A DNA stretch of 64,000 nucleotides from Malachius bipustulatus (taxonomy: Eukaryota; Arthropoda; Insecta; Coleoptera; Melyridae): assembly GCA_910589415.1 (NCBI GenBank), contig OU342630.1, positions 39,154,012 through 39,218,011 on the forward strand, in the 5' to 3' direction. Shown one piece after another: positions 58,216-64,000 of this stretch. The notes beneath the pieces were generated by a model. The model ran no database searches. It saw only the letters and a program-made list of their open reading frames with translations, and was not told where the DNA came from. Made by a program: the position numbers and the translations under genes. Positions within the stretch are counted from its first letter, which is position 1. Each line of letters opens with the position of its first letter.

Positions 58216-59449
58216 AAATAATTGTTTTATTTTTCATGTGATTTTTTTTTTATTTAAGTCGAGTAATTATGTAGATATTTCCATTATTACGAGGTTAGAA
58301 AAGATATTAATTTAATGGTCCAGAGCTACCGTCCAGGACTGCCCGAGTTGTTGCTAACCTATTATTATAATAACGTCATTAATTCTGCATCTGCTATTTG
58401 AAGGTGCTAGTACAATACTTTTATTATTACGTTACAAAGTATTTGTTACATTATATGTATTAATAGATCTAAATCCTTATTTTCCATCCTTATTTTAATT
58501 AATCTCTTTCAATAAGTACACCCAATTATTTTTATGAGAAAGTAATTATTTCCTTGTAGATTATTTGACCTCATTGAAATTACTTATGGTGATTTCGATA
58601 ATTAGGATTATAGAATACAGCTACCTATATGAGTAAGTACCTACCTACGTAATCACCTAGGCGCGTATACACAGAGTGGTAGTGATACTAATCTACCGAA
58701 ACAATAAACCAAGTTCTGATTATAAAATCGTTAGAATTTAAAAAGTGAAAAAGTCTTGAAACGCCAAAACATGATATATTTACTTCCGTTTTTTGTTAGG
58801 TACATAGATCAGAACTATAAATGTAACATGAGATCAAGATTTCCTTGTATAAGTGCGTTCAACAATAGATATTCAAATGCTGTTGAGATTTAACCTGACA
58901 AGTAAGAAGCTTAAATAATGTAGTACCTAGGTAGGTACATTAAGCATTAAGAACGGTAAAATCATGTTACCAATCGAAGACAATTAACATTTGGAGGAGT
59001 GCTCCTATTTTAGCTTGTTATGTTGTATCCTACATGTGGTTTTAATTTTAATGCAGGGTGATGAAAATTATTAGATTTTTCATACCATAACATATGGCCG
59101 CTCACCTACCTTTATGAATAATGAAATACCCTGTATATTCGAAAGAAATAAAAATCGGACTTGAGCACATGAACACTTGAACACTTCGATATATTAGTAG
59201 ACTCAACATCGCATCATAATGTCCTGCAATTACTTTTTTCCACTTGATTCCTACTCCTGTTACTAAATTTGAGAAAAATGTGACATCCAGCTGTTCAGAA
59301 ATGGTTCACAAATAGTTCACAAAAGGGCAACCAGATGAAAATCATTCGACTATTACTGCACGAGGTCTCTCAAGTTAACAGAGCAACTGTAGCAAATCAA
59401 CGATTTTATTAATGGATAATTAAGGCTAATTAAGGCTAATTAAGTACCC
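58216..59449. other. Intergenic AT-rich DNA
   Basis: GCAGGGTGATGAAAATTATT (59055) resembles the palindrome at 61190-61230. Nothing else could be supported. Confidence 0.35.
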
Positions 59450-60105
59450 TATTGCGAGCAACGTGGTGACACTAGTTTGGGATCCGGGTCACCGTGGGAC
59501 TCCTGGTAATGAGGCTGCAGATCAACTAGCTAGGCGCTGGGATGAACTACACTGGGCCCGAACCAGTTTTTGGCATCCCAAGGAACACTGTACGCGGGGC
59601 AGTGGCTTAGTGGGTAAGAACCCAAGATAGAGCATACTGTAACCGTATAACAGGAAAGAAACATGGTAGGGTGGTAGGAGTCGTCTCAAAACCTTGCCAG
59701 ACAGATACTGCAACTAAACAGAATGAAGTCATAACGGTGGTGGGTCTTCTCACAGGACACTGTCACCTAAGAGTACACCTACATAAGCTGGGGATATACA
59801 GAGAAGAACCAGTTTGTAGACTCTGCAATGAAGAAGATGAGACAGCTTCTCATGTGATATTCGAGTGTACAGCACTCGCAAGAACGCGCTATGCGGTTCT
59901 GGGACCACTCGGTCCCGGGAGCTAGCTGGCGGAAAAGACCTTGGTTAGCGGACTGCTGAACCTTGTCAAAGGAACGGAGCTCTTCTAACCAAGGAAAATC
60001 TAAATGTGAGAAATACAATAAGCCCGCTGGCTTCAGTGTTTGGGACTACATAAACCATCTCTCATATTTAGTTAAAATACCAAATACCAAATATCAAATA
60101 CCATC
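59450..60105 (+). pseudogene. 3' fragment of an I/Loa-type retrotransposon (RNase H end and zinc knuckle)
   Basis: The plus strand reads VVTLVWDPGHRGTPGNEAAD-QLARRW, the end of RNase H with its last catalytic Asp. Frame changes follow, then TVVGLLTGHCHLRVHLHKLG, PVCRLCNEEDETASHVIFEC and TALARTRYAVLGPL. The copy ends in an AAATACC-repeat tail (about 60075-60105). The same domain order is found at 52040-52400 and 29430-29780, but the sequence is clearly a different family. It is severely 5'-truncated. Confidence 0.75.
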
Positions 60106-61189
60106 CAGCGGTTCAAACATCTCCCAGGTCAAGTAACATTACCTACCTTAGTAAAGCGTTAGTGTCGGTAATACAGGTAGTGCCCTATGTTGTTCGATTT
60201 AGGGGAGAGTTTCCCGTATTGTTAGTTGAGCCAGTATGACAAAATCTAAATGAAGACTGACTTCAGCCGATAAACGGTGGCAATGGTGGCAGGCGAAAAT
60301 GGCAGCCGTTATTGAGGTTTTTTAAGTTAAATAAAAGGAAGCGTGAAGTCATTTTTCTGGGAAGATTTCTTTTGGATTGATTTGCTTACCGAAAATGCTT
60401 ACAAATTCGATGAAGTCTTCATCCAATGGAAAGTTTTCATAAATGTCAAATCAAGTGATAATTCGAATCGTTATTGTTAATGCTATAAAAAAAAAATCAA
60501 ATGAAATAAAACGATTTGTCGTGCGCAAGATTTGAAGAAAATAGACACCTTTACTGTTTTCGATTCTTGAGTAATTTGTTAACCGTCAAAAGAATATGTA
60601 ACATTTTCAAGCGTATGTTAAGAATGTCGTCGGATGATTGATTATTAATTTTTTCCCTCTGTATATATGTATCGTTTCTTGCGTGATTTAAAAATACTGT
60701 TTGCGTGATTGATTTTTAATTTTTCGCTCAAAGCAATTCTTTTAGAGGACATAAATAAATGTAAATAATTACTACAATTCGAGCGTATTAACAATTGCTT
60801 CAACACTAAGTTTAACCAGGAAATATATAAAACAGAAGTTTTAGCAGCACCTACGTAGTTTTAGTATTCTGCAGAAAATATTTTTATTGTAGCTGTGTCA
60901 TCTGTAAACAGTCAAGACTCATGAACCTAATTTTGTTAAAATAAATTTATAGGTAAGGTAAATGACCATGTTCTCTAACAAATTTCATCGATTGAGTTAA
61001 AAGATTCAATTAAGAATTAAACGTTAATCAATAATAATTAGGTATATTTTTTTATTTATAAGTTTTTTCTTATACTTGTTGAGTTTTTTTTTGTATATTT
61101 TTGTCAATCATCGTCAATAAAAAACGGCTTATATGTCCCTATCTTAACTTTTGAAGTGTCATCTTACAGTGTACTTGAAATTTGTATAT
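60106..61189. other. Intergenic AT-rich DNA
   Basis: An inverted piece of the dispersed repeat (AAAACGGCTTATATGTCCCT) lies at 61122-61141. No other feature. Confidence 0.4.
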
Positions 61190-61535
61190 ACAGGATGATG
61201 AAAATTATCAGATTTTTCATCACCCTGTATAAAAATTTCATAGGATAGTATGTATAATAAAAAGGTAAAATAGGGACATGTAAGCCGTTTTCTGATATCT
61301 TGAGCGAGTTCCGATGTACACTTTTTTTAATGAAAAATTGGGATTTTCACTTGTTTATTATAAGTCATAACCTACTCTAACCTACACATAACCTATTAAA
61401 CTGAAGCTGTAAAGACCATTCTTACTGGATTTTCCCAAACAATCTGAAAATTATAAGATCAACCTGTTTAGGGATTTTTTAATTCTACAAATGATAACTG
61501 AGAAAATGAATTTATTCGTAACATATGATTCACCC
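61190..61535 (+). repeat. Dispersed repeat, copy 3 of 3, preceded by a 40-bp palindrome
   Basis: TACAGGATGATGAAAATTAT and CAGATTTTTCATCACCCTGTA form a palindrome at 61190-61230. ATAGGGACATGTAAGCCGTT, ATCTTGAGC, GAGTTCCGATGTACACT and TTTTCACTTGTTTATTA then match 48235-48345 and 4370-4465. It ends near ACATATGATTCACCCTGTATA. Confidence 0.65.
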
Positions 61536-62523
61536 TGTATAATATATTTATATCTGCCTATTATGAATTGCATGGAAAAAAAATTAACTGCGTTAACACA
61601 AAAAATTCAAATTATTTAAATATCTTTTTCGATCCAGCAACATAGTTTTTCAATTTTAAGTGAAAATATGACAAAATGTAGCTTACAACATCTTCCTGGT
61701 TTTTTTATCTCAACGTAATTGGTTATTAGAGGAGGCTCACCACAATTGAAGATTATTAAGTCAATTACGCGAAGAGGATTGCATTACTTAACTTTATTCA
61801 CAACCAGAATATAATCGGTAGGTACTTGCTAATTGTTACAAAATCCTTGAAACAAATCAAAAATACATAGGTGGTAAAATGAATTTATTAGTTTCTTGTT
61901 GTAGTTAAAATAATAGACATAATCACGTCCTAAGTTTCTTTTCCTATTTAATAATGATCTGATCAATATCTATAAAGACCCTGGGCTATTCAAAGCAAGT
62001 AGAAAAGAACACACTCTTTTTTATTTTATTATTTAAAATAAATACTTTTTTATTAGGTACATACCCACGCTAAGTAAACTTGACATAATTAGAAATATCG
62101 TGTGATCCACAAAATTTTCAATCAACTAGTGCCTCGGAAGAGAGAGATGGCTAATACAGTCATGTCTGAGCTCAATTCCTATCAGTTTAAACTAAAATAT
62201 TACACATACTTATTTTTAATACTATACTCGAAGTCCAATAAACGACAAAGTGAATCATCGCATCAAACGGGGGACAGGGACGCGCGGAGTAAGAAATTTC
62301 ATAGTCGTGCATAATAATCTGATACGGGATGCACTAACTGAGAATATTGCAGAAAAATGCAGTGTTTATATGAGATAATGACATGTTATGATAAGAAAAG
62401 TACATACCCAATAAGATTATTTCTAAACTTCAGACGAACTATCAGAATCCCAATCAGTTTAGGAATCACTATCACTGTTCTCTTCAACAACAAAACTTAA
62501 AGGTTTCTTAAAAGGTTTCTTAC
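61536..62523. other. Intergenic DNA, possibly including the 3' end of the transposase element
   Basis: No coding signature is visible. 62260-62330 is less AT-rich and unassigned; I could not find the terminal inverted repeat of the neighbouring element. Confidence 0.35.
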
Positions 62524-63639
62524 TTAAAGTATTACTTCAACGCGTACATCCAGATCCCACATACGAGATTCTTCTTTAAAAATATGCTGGATACATTTTT
62601 GCCAATTCTCAGGTGTCACATGACCTAATGCTTCATCTAATAAGATTTTTATTTCTGACATCTTGAAGGTTTTATTTTTTCTTGCTACCTCAAATTTTAC
62701 TTGAGCCCAGATTACCTCAATTAGGTTCAACTCACAGTGCGATAGGAAGGCAAACGATGAATAATAATACTATGTTTCCGAGCCAATTCATCTACAGCAT
62801 TACAAAACTTTTCTTATGAAGGCGAGTCAAGTCCAATAATTGCACTTTTAGCATGGTTTCTTCGTGGGCAATATCTTTCATTTTCAACCAATCAATTATT
62901 TGCCCTTTTCTCCAACTTGACGTTGGCAATGGCTCTAGCCGTCGATTGTGATATGGTACATTATCCATCACCACTACAGGACCTGCTTCCAACTTTGGTA
63001 TAATTGAAGCAAACCATCCTTCAAAACGCGTGGCGTCCATATCCTCGTGATAGTCTCCTGTTTTTTTAATTCAAATATTAATGCATCACCGTCTACAAAA
63101 CCACTATCACTGCCAATGTGCGTGATTATTAAGCGTCTTCCTTTACCGAAAGGAGCTTTCAACCCTGTTGACAAACCTTCCATGAAAGCTTGTCGACTGC
63201 TGGTGACATTAAGGTCTTGCCAAACCTTCTGAACGGTATGACCTTCGTTTAGCTATGTTTCGTCCATATAATAAATCTTGCGATTCTCCATCCTGTATTG
63301 ACGAATTTGTTGCAAGTAGTTACGCCGCCATAAAACGATGTCAGGTTTTTCTAAAAGAACACTCTTTCGATTTCTTTTCAAATATCGGAAGTTCATAGAA
63401 TGGAGAGTTCGTTTTAGCACTCGTATTGACACTTTTGGCATATCGGCGTCACCATTAATAGCGGCTGAAATTTTTGCCAAAGTTGGCAGTTCATTTTTAA
63501 AGAAAAAGGAATGCACTTTCCGACGAATGGATCTTTTCGTGTCCTCGTCAAGAATGATCCTTTTTTTCCCACGCGTTTCTACTTTGGTAGTAGAGCTAAA
63601 TTCTTCTTTGATAGCTTTATACACTCTGCTCTCCCCCAT
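62524..63639 (-). pseudogene. IS630-Tc1-mariner-group transposase, decayed (possible DD82E type)
   Basis: An N-terminal helix-turn-helix region (residues 1-100 of the frame from 63639) is followed by KIYYMDET, the first catalytic Asp. A TAG (63250-63252) replaces the expected Trp codon, and LNEGHTVQKVWQDLNV continues. Then come GKGRRLIITHIGSDSGF; a one-base loss in an A run (63061-63067); DYHEDMDATRFEGWF; VVVMDNVPYHNRR, the second Asp; and, in shifted frames, AVDELARKH, RLPSY and CELNLIEVIWAQVKFEVA with the presumed catalytic Glu. Read across the shifts, about 81 residues separate the second Asp and the Glu. That is far more than the 34-39 of classical Tc1/mariner proteins and close to the described DD82E group. 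It has at least one stop and three frameshifts. Confidence 0.75.
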
Positions 63640-64000
63640 TTTTGTTAAGCTGCTACATATTAAGACTGCTTCTGTCGCGGATAAATTAGGATTTATTTCA
63701 CTTATAGACCATCAAAAACGTTTTTAATTAAAATTTTCACTTCCGGCATCAGTGTGATACGCTTGTTTTTCCTAACAACTGTTATCGACCATATTTTTTT
63801 GTTTTTCAACACAATAATCACTCAAACACAAAAATCTAATTGAATTTTAAAAATTGCTCCAACACTTACTGCTTTTTACCCAACGCTTGAAACGCTACTG
63901 AAATTACTTCGGCTTCTGCATGTGCGATAAATGCTTTTTTAGCGCATCGCCTCTGAAAGACGATTTTTCAGTAGCTCAGTAGCCGGCGGAATGACGCATA
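63640..64000. other. Upstream flank of the transposase pseudogene
   Basis: It probably contains the element's 5' end. The window stops before a terminal inverted repeat could be defined. Confidence 0.35.

Noticed and set aside
59284..60112. CATCCAGC at both sides of the 59.45-kb retrotransposon fragment as a target duplication
   Set aside because: The left copy is about 160 bp before recognisable element sequence and the match is only 8 bp; chance is likely.
1..64000. CRISPR arrays, bacterial operons or phage genes
   Set aside because: Spliced exons and animal transposons dominate; no direct-repeat/spacer pattern or prokaryotic gene layout is present.

Overview
The window looks like AT-rich nuclear DNA from an insect. 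The evidence is GT-AG spliced exons of one animal-type membrane transporter, long AT-rich introns, and many arthropod-style transposable elements: jockey-, RTE-, R1- and I/Loa-type non-LTR retrotransposons, a Penelope-like element, PIF/Harbinger and IS630-Tc1-mariner relics, a tRNA-derived SINE, and many inverted-repeat elements ending in ACAGGGTG. I cannot place it to order or species from sequence alone.

One host gene is visible, on the minus strand. It encodes an SLC22/organic-cation-transporter-type MFS protein. A predicted TATA/initiator promoter lies at 42157-42192. Coding exons are at 41645-42033, 18872-19058 and 9355-9613. Their splice phases fit (2, 0, 1), and together they give the first 278 residues plus one base: N-tail, TM1, the extracellular loop, TM2-TM4 and the MFS GxxADRxGR signature. 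The remaining exons must lie below position 1 or have escaped me. Intron 1 is 22.6 kb and intron 2 is 9.3 kb.

Layout. 1-9354 (intron 3) holds foldback repeats, a 149-bp Harbinger-type MITE and an antisense jockey-like endonuclease fragment. 9614-18871 (intron 2) holds four broken retrotransposon pieces, a foldback element and a possible tyrosine-recombinase transposon relic. 19059-41644 (intron 1) holds a 648-bp tandem duplication, R1-like and Loa-like relics, several foldbacks, a Harbinger relic bounded by TAA duplications, and an inverted pair of hammerhead-like motifs. 42193-64000 lies upstream of the gene and holds no recognised host exon. It contains a strong hammerhead ribozyme (43959-44018), a SINE, a three-level nested insertion (46.5-48.6 kb), a 2.6-kb I/Loa-type retrotransposon with an 11-bp target-site duplication, a 5'-truncated Penelope-like element with an open RT/GIY-YIG frame inside a foldback repeat, and a decayed transposase of possible DD82E type.

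The transposons do not form a pathway with the transporter; they are insertions accumulated in its introns and upstream DNA. The most notable signals are the hammerhead, the Penelope-like element with its 16-bp duplication, and an insertion whose empty site is preserved in the Penelope copy.
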